NCBI RefSeq assembly: GCF_006483455.1
Contig: NZ_PPPU01000006.1
Span: forward strand, 124,001 to 188,000
Length of the DNA: 64,000 nt
Direction: 5' to 3'
Source of the DNA: Methylomonas koyamae
GTDB taxonomy: Bacteria; Pseudomonadota; Gammaproteobacteria; Methylococcales; Methylomonadaceae
A program made the translations under genes and the position numbers. The notes beneath the pieces are model-generated. The model did no database searches, was not told the origin of the DNA, and saw nothing but the letters and a program-made list of their open reading frames with translations. How positions within the stretch are numbered: position 1 is the stretch's first letter; each line of letters starts with the position of its first letter. Below are positions 7,577 through 14,519 of the stretch, in pieces.

Positions 7577-8070
7577 ATATCGATCTGAAATGGTACGAAG
7601 TCCTAGGCGGCCTCGTGATTGGTATTGCCGCCATCGGCTATATGGCTACCAAAGAACAAGCCGACTATTTGCCAACATCCGCACCCGCTATTCAACTGGC
7701 ATCCCAATCCGATGCAACTTCTACGCCTGTGCCAGACGGTTACCCTTATGGGGTTGACCAAACCGACCCGGACAATTTCGGTCAAGTTATGCAGTTGGCA
7801 CTGCAAGGCAATTACCAAGCTCAACGCAATATAGCCTACGGCTTCGCCGCACAGCCCTATCACGGCCAACAGAAAAATCCGGTTTTGGCGTGCGCATGGT
7901 ATTTGGTCGTGCTGAACTCAGGCAGCAAACATTTAGGTATCGGCGACGCGAGCAATGCCGAAATCTACTGCGGCAAACTGGAGCCCGATTTACTGGAAAC
8001 TGCGAAACAACATGCCAGCCACTTTGCGGCGGAGATTGCTGAAAATACTAAATTTGGCAAATTGGACTAA
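7573..8070 (+). CDS. Membrane-anchored Sel1-like repeat protein
   Basis: 165-aa protein translated directly behind the repressor (ATGA overlap). One N-terminal transmembrane segment (residues about 10-26, EVLGGLVIGIAAIGYM) is followed by a Pro/Ser/Thr linker. The globular part contains a Sel1/TPR-like helical pair: FGQVMQLALQGNYQAQRNIAYG, split here as FGQVMQLALQGNY and QAQRNIAYGFA, then NPVLACAWYLVVLNSGS. Two cysteines (ACAW, IYCGK) could pair outside the membrane. Coupling to the repressor implies expression in the lysogen. The function is unknown; small Sel1-type proteins often mediate protein contacts. Confidence 0.65.
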   Translation: MNIDLKWYEVLGGLVIGIAAIGYMATKEQADYLPTSAPAIQLASQSDATSTPVPDGYPYGVDQTDPDNFGQVMQLALQGNYQAQRNIAYGFAAQPYHGQQKNPVLACAWYLVVLNSGSKHLGIGDASNAEIYCGKLEPDLLETAKQHASHFAAEIAENTKFGKLD

Positions 8071-8082
8071 AACGGAATTTTT

Positions 8083-8574
8083 ATGAAACAGACTATCCTG
8101 ACTATCGTAACTGTAATTTCTTTCATCATCGGCAGTGCCGACGCTGGCCAAGCCCGAAGCCAAACAGCAATTAGGGATTTTAAACAGGCGCATCCTTGCC
8201 CCACCAATGGCAATACTAAAGGCGCATGCCCCGGTTATGTGATTGATCACATAGAACCATTGGCCTGCGGCGGCGCAGATGCACCAACAAATATGCAATG
8301 GCAAACCACGGCCGACGCAAAAGCCAAAGATAAATGGGAGCGTTCCGATTGTCCTGGGCTTATGGATGTTAGAGGTCGCCGTTCATCATCCGGCTTTTTT
8401 AGCAAGCGGAAATCGACAACAGGCAAGCATTCGACCGGTGGCTCGGGATATGGCGGCAACGCACCCAGCGCACCGAGCGGCAGCGGTAATTATCACATCG
8501 GTCCTCGTGGCGGCTGCTACACGTACAACGGTAGCGGCAAAAAACAATATGTGGACCACTCATATTGCAGTTGA
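8083..8574 (+). CDS. Secreted HNH-type nuclease-like protein
   Basis: 163-aa protein with a signal peptide (MKQTILTIVTVISFIIGSADA, cleavage after ADA). An HNH-type segment follows near residues 50-70: YVIDHIEPLACGGADAPTNM then QWQT, with His, Asn and a second Asn/Gln in place. A Gly/Ser-rich linker (residues about 105-140) leads to a C-terminal motif with Cys residues (GPRGGCYTYNGSGKKQYVD) that resembles the short basic adaptor found on other secreted HNH proteins. It lies in the AT-rich cargo behind the repressor. A periplasmic nuclease acting on incoming DNA is possible, but is inference. The 12-bp gap from the previous gene suggests one operon. Confidence 0.75.
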   Translation: MKQTILTIVTVISFIIGSADAGQARSQTAIRDFKQAHPCPTNGNTKGACPGYVIDHIEPLACGGADAPTNMQWQTTADAKAKDKWERSDCPGLMDVRGRRSSSGFFSKRKSTTGKHSTGGSGYGGNAPSAPSGSGNYHIGPRGGCYTYNGSGKKQYVDHSYCS

Positions 8575-8663
8575 GTAATTTTGGAGGGGTGCGCGTATCA
8601 GCAAATAATTTATGAAAGTCACAAGCCTGTAACTCTTAAAACCAACTAATTAGTGAATCTAAA

Positions 8664-8849
8664 ATGAGTGAAAATAGAAAACCATCCACATCCAACACAA
8701 GCAATGATCGTAGTAATACTAATGACTCTGCTGGCATAACTGAGAGTTTAAATTATGCCGACCTGGTAAAATCAGAAAAAGGCAAAATCTTTGAAGTGCA
8801 GAATAGCATGCCACCACCACCTCCGTTACCGCATGATGAGAGTGACTAA
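8664..8849 (+). CDS. Small Ser/Asn- and Pro-rich protein coupled to the SLATT-like gene
   Basis: 61-aa protein, hydrophilic and probably disordered: Ser/Thr/Asn-rich N-terminus, a middle with the segment NYADLVKSEKGKIFEVQ, and a Pro-rich tail (MPPPPPLPHDESD). Its TAA stop shares a base with the ATG of the next gene (TAATG), so the pair is translationally coupled. The base composition is low in GC compared with the phage core. No family recognised; the tight pairing with a two-TM protein suggests a partner or regulator. Confidence 0.6.
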   Translation: MSENRKPSTSNTSNDRSNTNDSAGITESLNYADLVKSEKGKIFEVQNSMPPPPPLPHDESD

Positions 8850-9406
8850 TGAACAATCCGCAAGACGTACCAAAACTAAAACTGGACGCAAAAAAATGGG
8901 GATTGCTTTTCGATGTTCGCAGATCAGTTAGATACCATGACAGACGACGTGCATTTTTCGAACAATTACACCGTATCACCAGCCTTCTAACGATTGTTAT
9001 GGCAGGGTCTTTCTTATTCGATCTTGGGAAGGATGGTGACGCAGCAGATTGGCTTAAATACCTTAGCGCATTTGCCGCAGCATGTGCCGCAATCGATATG
9101 GTAATTGGGTTTTCTAAACGATCAAATTTACATGCCGATTTGCGCGAAAAATTTGCAATGCTCGAAATTGATATGGTTACCGAAGATAACAGCGATCAGC
9201 ATTTGCAGGGTTACCTGAAACGACGCTTACTCATAGAAAAAGATGAGCCACCAATATACAGGGTACTTGATGGTTTGTGCCGCAATGAATTACTAATTGC
9301 GGAGGGTTATAACAGAAAGGATCATCGTAGTTATTTTTTTAGATGTAATAGATTTCAGCGATTTACATCCCAACTGTTTCGTTGGGACAATGTTTTTTCT
9401 GCTTGA
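8849..9406 (+). CDS. SLATT-like two-transmembrane protein (candidate defence effector)
   Basis: 185-aa protein. An Arg-rich N-terminal helix (FDVRRSVRYHDRRRAFFEQL) precedes two transmembrane segments (residues about 44-60, ITSLLTIVMAGSFLFDL, and 69-88, YLSAFAAACAAIDMVIGFS). A long cytoplasmic helical part follows with EKDEPPIYRVLDGLCRNEL. This layout matches SLATT domains, two-TM effectors predicted to form pores in nucleotide-signal and other conflict systems. No SMODS, SLOG or other sensor gene is adjacent; only the 61-aa protein is coupled to it. As prophage cargo behind the repressor it is a candidate superinfection-exclusion or abortive-infection gene. The SLATT call is from pattern memory. 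Confidence 0.6.
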   Translation: MNNPQDVPKLKLDAKKWGLLFDVRRSVRYHDRRRAFFEQLHRITSLLTIVMAGSFLFDLGKDGDAADWLKYLSAFAAACAAIDMVIGFSKRSNLHADLREKFAMLEIDMVTEDNSDQHLQGYLKRRLLIEKDEPPIYRVLDGLCRNELLIAEGYNRKDHRSYFFRCNRFQRFTSQLFRWDNVFSA

Positions 9407-9540
9407 AACGGCGGAACACGCAGAATTGCGATGTTCTGGGATTAATGAAACGCAGTCGGATTGACAAGAGTTAACTCTAGTTCAGATTGGACACAAAGTA
9501 CCAACGATTAGCTTGCCAAATACGCTTATGGAGGTAGAGC
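9407..9540. other. AT-rich intergenic segment of the prophage cargo
   Basis: 134 bp without a credible gene. It separates the SLATT-like gene from the 128-aa orphan. A weak AGGTAGAGC ribosome binding site lies just before 9541. I see no hairpin terminator with a T run. Confidence 0.4.
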
Positions 9541-9927
9541 ATGAAGAAGTTTGTAGAAGTTCCGCTAAATGATGTTACCTCGAAGATTGAAAATGCTTGG
9601 TTTCAAACTTGTCGCGAAAGAAAAGTGCCATTTATAACCGTCAAGAACAAGACAAAGTATGCAGATGTCCATTGGGACTATATTGCTTACCCAACGGAAG
9701 TAGATGTAATACTGGATAGTCTGGGAAATCAGCTCCGTGATTCAGCGATAGAGATCTTCAAGAAATATGCAAACAATAAATCTGAATACTCCGTGAATGG
9801 GCGACTTATTTGGTACAAAAACCTTGAACTCACAAAAGCCATTTTAGCCGCGGAAGAGCTTTATGACCTCATTGTCAGTTGCATAGACGACGCAACTAGG
9901 TCACAGAACAAAAATGGGATTAGTTGA
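9541..9927 (+). CDS. 128-aa hypothetical protein, AT-rich prophage cargo
   Basis: Begins MKKFVEVPLNDVTSKIENAW behind a GGAGGTAGAGC ribosome binding site. Mixed alpha/beta character, with aromatic and charged residues (KTKYADVHWDYIAYPTEVDV, then a helical C-terminus KNLELTKAILAAEELYDLIV). I see no transmembrane segment or known motif. Its 3' end overlaps the converging phage ORF at 9901-10047 by 27 bp, so it ends exactly at the edge of the cargo. Composition is AT-rich like its neighbours, which suggests recent acquisition. No function assigned. Confidence 0.6.
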   Translation: MKKFVEVPLNDVTSKIENAWFQTCRERKVPFITVKNKTKYADVHWDYIAYPTEVDVILDSLGNQLRDSAIEIFKKYANNKSEYSVNGRLIWYKNLELTKAILAAEELYDLIVSCIDDATRSQNKNGIS

Positions 9928-10047
9928 AGCGCAAAATTCAACCAGCGCGCTGTTGAGCGTGCCGGTCGTTATGATTCGGCAGTGCTGGCCGAAGCGGTCC
10001 GGCAGCCATTTTCGCCAGCGCCAGGTATGTGTCATTTCGGATGGCAT
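9901..10047 (-). CDS. Small phage protein, probably C-terminally truncated
   Basis: 48 codons from the ATG at 10047, or 44 from 10035 (MTHTWRWRKWLPDRFGQHCR). The TWRWRKWLPDRFGQ start is a pattern I associate with short Mu-like phage proteins that continue past VEF with further conserved residues. Here the frame leaves the pattern after LNSALVEF, runs through CASTNPIFVL and stops inside the 3' end of the opposite-strand cargo gene. The cargo insertion may have cut the original C-terminus. The ATG overlaps the previous gene's end. Confidence 0.5.
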   Translation of the reverse strand: MPSEMTHTWRWRKWLPDRFGQHCRIITTGTLNSALVEFCASTNPIFVL

Positions 10048-10190
10048 TCGAACACCTGGCTGCCGACGTAGAATCGGCCGAGAATTTTACATTCGGTAGC
10101 AACCTCGTGATAAGCCAAACCCCAGATACACCAGCCGAATAGCCATACCAGAGCATTCTTTAGCATCAGTTTAAAAAGCTGGTTTTTCAC
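10032..10190 (-). CDS. 52-aa phage membrane protein, hypothetical
   Basis: Starts at GTG 10190, overlapping the TGA of the preceding 45-aa ORF (GTGA). The protein reads MKNQLFKLMLKNALVWLFGW and continues with a hydrophobic segment and Cys-containing tail (ECKILGRFYVGSQVFECHPK). One transmembrane helix is likely near residues 10-28. The chain of overlapping small ORFs from 11037 down to 9901 supports translation as an operon. No family recognised. Confidence 0.5.
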   Translation of the reverse strand: MKNQLFKLMLKNALVWLFGWCIWGLAYHEVATECKILGRFYVGSQVFECHPK

Positions 10191-10324
10191 GGTTTATTCC
10201 CTCCCGGAAACACAATCCAAACAGTCACGCACGGCAGGACGTTGATGCACAGGCGCTTGTTGTTCGGCGACCAATGCGCACCGATCCACACGCTACCCCA
10301 GCGAAACAGCACGCCGGCTTTCAT
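10187..10324 (-). CDS. 45-aa phage protein, hypothetical
   Basis: ATG at 10324 overlaps the TGA of the DUF2786-type gene (ATGA). The short protein reads MKAGVLFRWGSVWIGAHWSP and continues NNKRLCINVLPCVTVWIVFP, then GGNKP. Small beta-rich proteins of this form are common in Mu-like phage regulatory regions, but I cannot name the family. Translation is supported by overlaps at both ends. Confidence 0.5.
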   Translation of the reverse strand: MKAGVLFRWGSVWIGAHWSPNNKRLCINVLPCVTVWIVFPGGNKP

Positions 10325-11037
10325 GGCGATACCCCCAACAACGCGCCGCGCTTAGCCTGCACGGGTTTATGTAGCGAAACATCCTTGGCGGCATCGAACC
10401 CGGCGGCCTCCGACTTCCAGTCGTTGCCATGCTTGGCTTCTGCACCGGATCGTTGGTCCGTTTTTAAATTCTCGCCAAATTTCTGCGCCTTATAGGCTTC
10501 TATAGCCTGTTGCTCCGCCTCGCTGCCGGCGAACTCGCGCACTTGTTGCGCAATGCCAGCCACCCAGGCCTGGCAAAATAAATCGGCTCTACGGATTTTA
10601 GTCGCGCGCTTAAGGTTTTTCCGCAACGACTCGGCATAGTTGGCCCGGTCGCGCGTGATGAGCCGCCTAAGCACATCGAACGTGTATGCCGCCAATTCCG
10701 GCTTTATGCCCAACCCCATGAATCGGATGCGGGTGTTGCGCTTGGCAATCCCAATATCCAGCCCCAGCGTCACTACCGCATGGCATCCAAACGCATCGGC
10801 AATGACATTCGCCAATTGGCATAAATAAACCGGCGGGCGATGCACCGATTTGGTATCGCTGGTTTCTTCATGCACCGTGGCCGCGGCCACGTCGCCGGAC
10901 GTCAGGTTGTACCTTTTCATCAAAGCATCGGCCTGGCGTCTGGCAGCTTCGGCTTCGGCCGGGTTGTCGCTACTCGCCAGGGCCAGACATTTGGCGATTT
11001 TGTTTGCGATTTTTTTCAAGTCGTCAGGCGTCATCAC
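10321..11037 (-). CDS. DUF2786 domain phage protein
   Basis: 238-aa protein. The N-terminus (DLKKIANKIAKCLALASSDN, then PAEAEAARRQADALMKRYNL) is the DUF2786 helical pair, seen in many phage and mobile-element proteins. The middle (residues about 75-180) is an alpha/beta domain with PVYLCQLANVIADAFGCHAV, and the C-terminus is basic and polar. The biochemical role is not known. It is on the minus strand between the cargo and a small membrane protein gene, 3 bp beyond the latter's stop, in a leftward accessory operon of the phage. Confidence 0.75.
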   Translation of the reverse strand: MMTPDDLKKIANKIAKCLALASSDNPAEAEAARRQADALMKRYNLTSGDVAAATVHEETSDTKSVHRPPVYLCQLANVIADAFGCHAVVTLGLDIGIAKRNTRIRFMGLGIKPELAAYTFDVLRRLITRDRANYAESLRKNLKRATKIRRADLFCQAWVAGIAQQVREFAGSEAEQQAIEAYKAQKFGENLKTDQRSGAEAKHGNDWKSEAAGFDAAKDVSLHKPVQAKRGALLGVSP

Positions 11038-11040
11038 GCA

Positions 11041-11550
11041 TTACCCCGGCTTATTGGCTTTGATCCGGATGGTGCAGGTGAACTTACAGCGCGCGCATAG
11101 CGGCCCGAATAACGACCAGCCGACAAACAGATACAGGTATTTGCGGCCGATCCGGATGTAGGCTCTGATCATCCAATAGCCGTCGTCGCGTATCCAGAGA
11201 GCGTCGCGGTCCTGCGTGTCGCCCCAATCAGCGCGAAAGTTCGGATCGTCCGGACAGCCGAGCGTCATGTAGTTAAAGCGGTTGCCGCCGTTGCGCCACA
11301 GCCAGCGGATACGGTTCCAGAGGCTGAGCGGGTCGCTGCCGGGCCGGATATGTTCGGTGCGCCAGCCGTCGTCCCCGGACAGATCGTTGTCGATGGTTTC
11401 CAGCCAGGTGAATGGAAACAGCAAAAAGCGTTTGTCGTTGGTGGTAAAGGACGCCACGGCAATGGGCGCCAGCGGGTAGCGGGCAACGGCGACCAGCAAA
11501 TGCAGCGGCAGGTACAGCAGCCATTGCACGATTCTGAGTGTGAGTTTCAT
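11041..11550 (-). CDS. Phage membrane protein, DUF7338-like
   Basis: 169-aa protein with hydrophobic segments at residues about 8-32 (VQWLLYLPLHLLVAVARYPL) and again near the C-terminus (YLYLFVGWSLFGPLCARC). The middle is rich in Trp, Asn and Asp (LWNRIRWLWRNGGNRFNYM). This pattern recurs in Mu-like and other tailed phages as an unnamed membrane protein. I suggest the DUF7338 label from memory and with moderate certainty. It is the first gene of the leftward unit that continues into the DUF2786 gene, divergent from the late operon. Confidence 0.6.
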   Translation of the reverse strand: MKLTLRIVQWLLYLPLHLLVAVARYPLAPIAVASFTTNDKRFLLFPFTWLETIDNDLSGDDGWRTEHIRPGSDPLSLWNRIRWLWRNGGNRFNYMTLGCPDDPNFRADWGDTQDRDALWIRDDGYWMIRAYIRIGRKYLYLFVGWSLFGPLCARCKFTCTIRIKANKPG

Positions 11551-11612
11551 CGGAGTTTCCTGTGGGGTTAAGACGCGGCGAACGATACGCCGGCGGCCTG
11601 CCGTTGCTTACC

Positions 11613-11628
11613 CTGGAAACGTTTCCAG
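11613..11628. promoter_or_regulatory. 16-bp perfect palindrome between divergent phage units
   Basis: CTGGAAACGTTTCCAG is a perfect 16-bp dyad in the 160-bp gap between the leftward membrane-protein gene and the rightward late operon. A second inverted repeat, GATTC (11673-11677) / GAATC (11684-11688), lies closer to the late genes. Either could be a binding site for a late activator such as Mor/C or for the repressor. Confidence 0.5.
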
Positions 11629-11710
11629 CCTGACCGGCCTTCGCGCGCGCGCGTAAATTTCACCCTGCATTTGATTCGATTTTGAATCGTCATTAACGCA
11701 GGAGACTGAG

Positions 11711-12052
11711 ATGAAATTACCGAGATTGTCTGTGTGGGCGGGCATAAGCCTGCTGCTGTTGGCCGTGATTGCGCTGCTGTATCCGCAGCAGATCGGCGTA
11801 GCGCTATTTAAGGTCGCGCTGGTGACGACGGCCGGCGTGGTGGGTTATTACCTGGACCGGGCGTTGTTTCCGTATGCGCGGCCGGATGGGTATTTGGCCG
11901 AACACCCGCATAACCGTTACAAGCCGCTGGCCAACAAAAATGATGCCGATATCCGTGTCAACGAGGGCTATCACTTGGTGTTTGCCCTGGCGATGCTGCG
12001 CCGGGCGCTGATCGTGGCCGCCGCGATGCTGGCCGTGGGCCTGGGGGCGTAA
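11711..12052 (+). CDS. Putative phage holin
   Basis: 113-aa membrane protein, first gene of the rightward late operon, behind GGAGACTGAG. It has transmembrane segments near residues 8-24 (VWAGISLLLLAVIALLY), 31-48 (ALFKVALVTTAGVVGYYL) and 93-112 (LRRALIVAAAMLAVGLGA). A conserved-looking polar loop (NRYKPLANKNDADIRVNEGY) separates the second and third. Size, three membrane spans and position just before the transglycosylase and spanins fit a holin, which would open the inner membrane at lysis. Its stop overlaps the next start (TAATGG). Confidence 0.7.
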   Translation: MKLPRLSVWAGISLLLLAVIALLYPQQIGVALFKVALVTTAGVVGYYLDRALFPYARPDGYLAEHPHNRYKPLANKNDADIRVNEGYHLVFALAMLRRALIVAAAMLAVGLGA

Positions 12053-12705
12053 TGGCACGCCGCAGCTTACATTTGGCCGACATCGCCCGCGAATTGCTGG
12101 CGTTGTTCGGCGGCATTCTGGTGATATTGATGGGCGTGCATTTGCTGTCCGGTCCGGCCCAGGCCGCACCTATCGTACCGCGCGCTGCCATCGCTTATCG
12201 TTCCGATCTTACCCGCATCGCCCATGCCGAATGGGGACTGGCTGCGCCGGTGGCGGTATTTGCCGGGCAAATCCATCAAGAGAGTGGCTGGCGGCCGGAG
12301 GCGGTGTCCCGCGTCGGCGCCAGGGGCATGGCGCAGTTCATGCCGGCCACGGCGGTGTGGTGGTGCCAGGTGCAGCGCCTACCAGCCGAGGATTGCCAGC
12401 CGGCCAATCCGGTTTGGTCGATGCGTGCCTTGGTGGGGTATGACCGCTGGCTGTATCAACGGGTATCGGGTGATTCTGATTTCGACCGGCATTGGGCAGC
12501 ATTGCGCAGTTACAACGGCGGCCTGGGACATTGGTTGAACGAGGCTAAAAACGCCGGCAGCTATCAGCGCGCGGAGGTGGACCGCGCTTGCGGATCGGCC
12601 AGCCGCGCGGCCGTGCATTGCGCCGAAAACCTGGGTTATCCCCGGCGCATTCTATTTACTCTGCAACCTCTCTACTCCGCTTGGGGCGGGGAGGTTACGC
12701 CATGA
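12052..12705 (+). CDS. Phage lytic transglycosylase (SLT domain endolysin)
   Basis: 217-aa protein that would cleave peptidoglycan glycan strands at lysis. An N-terminal hydrophobic segment (residues about 15-38, LLALFGGILVILMGVHLLSG) acts as a signal-anchor. The SLT domain follows: catalytic Glu in FAGQIHQESGW (near residue 78), GARGMAQFMPATA, and SYNGGLGHW (near residue 155). These are the three recognisable motifs of goose-type/Slt lysozymes. It overlaps the holin by 1 bp and the DUF4406 gene by 4 bp. Confidence 0.87.
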   Translation: MARRSLHLADIARELLALFGGILVILMGVHLLSGPAQAAPIVPRAAIAYRSDLTRIAHAEWGLAAPVAVFAGQIHQESGWRPEAVSRVGARGMAQFMPATAVWWCQVQRLPAEDCQPANPVWSMRALVGYDRWLYQRVSGDSDFDRHWAALRSYNGGLGHWLNEAKNAGSYQRAEVDRACGSASRAAVHCAENLGYPRRILFTLQPLYSAWGGEVTP

Positions 12706-13013
12706 CTCGCATTTATCTCGCCGGCCCGATGTCCGGCATCGCTGACTTCAATTACCCGCTGTTCAACGCAACTGCCGAAAAGCTGCGCGCCAAGGGTTAC
12801 CACGTGGAAAACCCGGCCGAGAATCCGGTACCCGAGGGCAACAGTTGGCGTGAGTATATGCGGCTATCCATTCGGCAGATGTTGACCTGCGACATGGCCG
12901 TGTTTTTACCGAATTGGGAGCAATCGCGCGGCGCCCAGCTGGAGCATGAAGTGGCGACGCAATTATCCATGCCTATCCGTATGGTGGGCGATCTTCTTGC
13001 GGAGGACGCATGA
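12702..13013 (+). CDS. DUF4406 nucleoside deoxyribosyltransferase-like protein
   Basis: 103-aa protein starting MTRIYLAGPMSGIADFNYPL, the DUF4406 signature, related to nucleoside 2-deoxyribosyltransferases. The active-site-like pattern AGPMSG plus CDMAVFLPNWEQSRGAQLE matches the fold. The ATG at 12702 overlaps the transglycosylase stop (ATGA), so the longer in-frame extension to 12588 is rejected. Such small proteins are frequent in phages; the substrate is unknown, possibly a nucleotide or signalling molecule. Confidence 0.8.
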   Translation: MTRIYLAGPMSGIADFNYPLFNATAEKLRAKGYHVENPAENPVPEGNSWREYMRLSIRQMLTCDMAVFLPNWEQSRGAQLEHEVATQLSMPIRMVGDLLAEDA

Positions 13014-13513
13014 ATTCATTAGCGATAGCCGGCTTGGCCGGCCTGATCTGCGGCCTGGGCGGCGGCGTCTATGTGACCGAAGCGGTGATGGGCGAACGGA
13101 TTGCAATCATGGAAGCCAGCCAGGCCAAGGCTGTGGCCGCATCCGCGCAAATTTACCACCGCCGGTTTGTCGACGAGCAATCCCGCGGCGATGCGCTGTC
13201 CAATCGGTTGGCGCACACCGAATCCGATTTAAACCTACGCACCCTGGAGGTGACCCGTGCCGTTTCTAAAGTTACTACTGGCCGCGCTTGTCTTGGCGAT
13301 GCTGCTGTCCGCCTGCTCAACGGCGCCCCGCGTGACGATCCAACCGTGCCCCAAGCCGCCGGCGCATCTGTTGCAGAGAGTGCCGCCATTGCCACCGATA
13401 CCGACGTCGCCGGCTGGATCGGCGCCACCCAGTATCAATACAACATCTGCCGAGCCCGGCTAGATGCATTAATCGATTTTGAAGAAGGACGTCCCGATGA
13501 CCGAGAACAATAA
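13010..13513 (+). CDS. Rz-like inner-membrane spanin
   Basis: 167-aa protein with an N-terminal signal-anchor (AIAGLAGLICGLGGGVYV) and a helical periplasmic part, fitting an i-spanin that joins inner and outer membranes for the last step of lysis. The o-spanin is encoded inside it in another frame (13257-13463), the defining layout of Rz/Rz1 pairs. The C-terminal half contains a Cys (YQYNICRARLDALI). It overlaps the DUF4406 gene by 4 bp. Sequence conservation in spanins is low, so the call rests on architecture and position. Confidence 0.75.
   Translation: MNSLAIAGLAGLICGLGGGVYVTEAVMGERIAIMEASQAKAVAASAQIYHRRFVDEQSRGDALSNRLAHTESDLNLRTLEVTRAVSKVTTGRACLGDAAVRLLNGAPRDDPTVPQAAGASVAESAAIATDTDVAGWIGATQYQYNICRARLDALIDFEEGRPDDREQ
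13257..13463 (+). CDS. Rz1-like outer-membrane lipoprotein spanin, nested gene
   Basis: 68-aa lipoprotein starting at GTG 13257 and encoded wholly within the Rz-like gene in a different frame. It has a lipobox (LVLAMLLSAC, lipidated Cys at about residue 20) followed by a short Pro-rich mature part (PCPKPPAHLLQRVPPLPPIP), exactly the composition of Rz1 proteins. It would pair with the i-spanin across the periplasm. Confidence 0.8.
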   Translation: MPFLKLLLAALVLAMLLSACSTAPRVTIQPCPKPPAHLLQRVPPLPPIPTSPAGSAPPSINTTSAEPG

Positions 13514-13826
13514 CGAAACGGCTGTTGCCCAGGCACTGGGCCAGTTGACTGGCGAACTACGGGTGATGCATCAAAGCCTGACGGCCGCCATCGAAGCGAT
13601 TCGCGCCGATTTGCACCGCAGTGAGGACGCAACGCGCGAGCAAATGGCGCAGATGGAGTCGCGACTGATGAAGCATATCGATGACATGGGCTCCCGAGTC
13701 GGTGCGTTGGAGGCGGCAGATAAAAGCCAAGCCGTCGATATCGCCAAAAACGGTGCATTGGGCGGCTTGGTCAGTGGCGTGATTACCGCTGTGACGATCG
13801 AGCTGATTAAACGCCAAATGCACTAG
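13497..13826 (+). CDS. Small phage protein with coiled coil and C-terminal hydrophobic segment
   Basis: 109-aa protein. The ATG at 13497 is preferred over an upstream TTG because AAGGA lies 8 bases upstream. The helix (residues about 10-80) is rich in Glu, Arg and Met with heptad character (DATREQMAQMESRLMKHIDD), and a weak hydrophobic segment follows (ALGGLVSGVITAVTIELI). Such proteins occur between spanins and small terminase in Mu-like phages. No named family is certain. Confidence 0.6.
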   Translation: MTENNNETAVAQALGQLTGELRVMHQSLTAAIEAIRADLHRSEDATREQMAQMESRLMKHIDDMGSRVGALEAADKSQAVDIAKNGALGGLVSGVITAVTIELIKRQMH

Positions 13827-13834
13827 GGGCACTC

Positions 13835-14329
13835 GTGGCGCATACACAAGAAACGCGGGACAACGTCCGCCGTATCTACATAGAGGGCATGCCGCTGACC
13901 GGCGCCGCCGCGTGTTGCGGCGTGAGTTACGACACGGCACGCGAATGGAAACGCGCTGCCAAGGAACGCGGCGACGATTGGGATACCGCGCGAGCTGCGT
14001 ATCGCGTCAGCGAGCTGGGCGTGGATGAGTTGAACAAGCAGCTGGTTGAGGATTTTGCTCGCCAGGTGATTACCACCACCCGGGAGCTGGAAGGCTCCAG
14101 CCTGCCGGCGTCGGAAAAGGCGTTGTTGTTGGCGCAGCTGGCCGATGCCTATGCCAAGTTCAGCAAGGCGTTCAGTCGCATCAATCCGCAGTTTAGCGGG
14201 CTGAGCGTGGCGCTGGATACGTTGAAGACTGTGGTCGATTTGCTGCAAAAGCGCGATCCGCAGGCGTTGCGGGCTTTGCAGCCGCATATTGATGAGATTG
14301 GGGCGGTGTTGGGGAAGAGGTATGGGTGA
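13835..14329 (+). CDS. DUF1804 protein, putative terminase small subunit
   Basis: 164-aa protein of the DUF1804 family (Mu-like gp27 type). It starts at GTG 13835 and has an N-terminal helix-turn-helix (RRIYIEGMPLTGAAACCGVS, then YDTAREWKRAAKERGDDW). The rest is helical (LLLAQLADAYAKFSKAFSRI). HTH plus position right before the terminase large subunit fits a small terminase that recognises packaging DNA. Mu-like phages package by headful starting near the prophage left end. Confidence 0.8.
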   Translation: MAHTQETRDNVRRIYIEGMPLTGAAACCGVSYDTAREWKRAAKERGDDWDTARAAYRVSELGVDELNKQLVEDFARQVITTTRELEGSSLPASEKALLLAQLADAYAKFSKAFSRINPQFSGLSVALDTLKTVVDLLQKRDPQALRALQPHIDEIGAVLGKRYG

Positions 14330-14519
14330 TTTGCGATTGATTGAGGCGATATCGCCGGCTAAACGAAACCGATTGTTAGTCAGTTTTAAGCTTGTGTGCC
14401 CGTGCGGTTATGAATCTAAACAGTCCGAGCCTATCACTCTCAAAAAAGCGGAAGCGGATATGTTCTTAATGGGTGCGCTGGATGCTGCCAAGTTAACGCA
14501 TGACTGCAAAAATGTCTGA
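14322..14519 (+). CDS. 65-aa phage protein with CPCGY motif
   Basis: The ATG at 14322 overlaps the previous stop (ATGGGTGA), and the reading frame ends inside the start of terL. Sequence: MGDLRLIEAISPAKRNRLLV, then FKLVCPCGYESKQSEP and a final HDCKN. The CPCG pair and the late Cys suggest a small metal-binding fold. No family recognised; translation is supported by overlaps at both ends. Confidence 0.6.
   Translation: MGDLRLIEAISPAKRNRLLVSFKLVCPCGYESKQSEPITLKKAEADMFLMGALDAAKLTHDCKNV

Noticed and set aside
11590-11650. Prophage attachment site
   Set aside because: The CTGGAAACGTTTCCAG dyad lies between phage genes, not at an end, and Mu-like phages do not use such a site.
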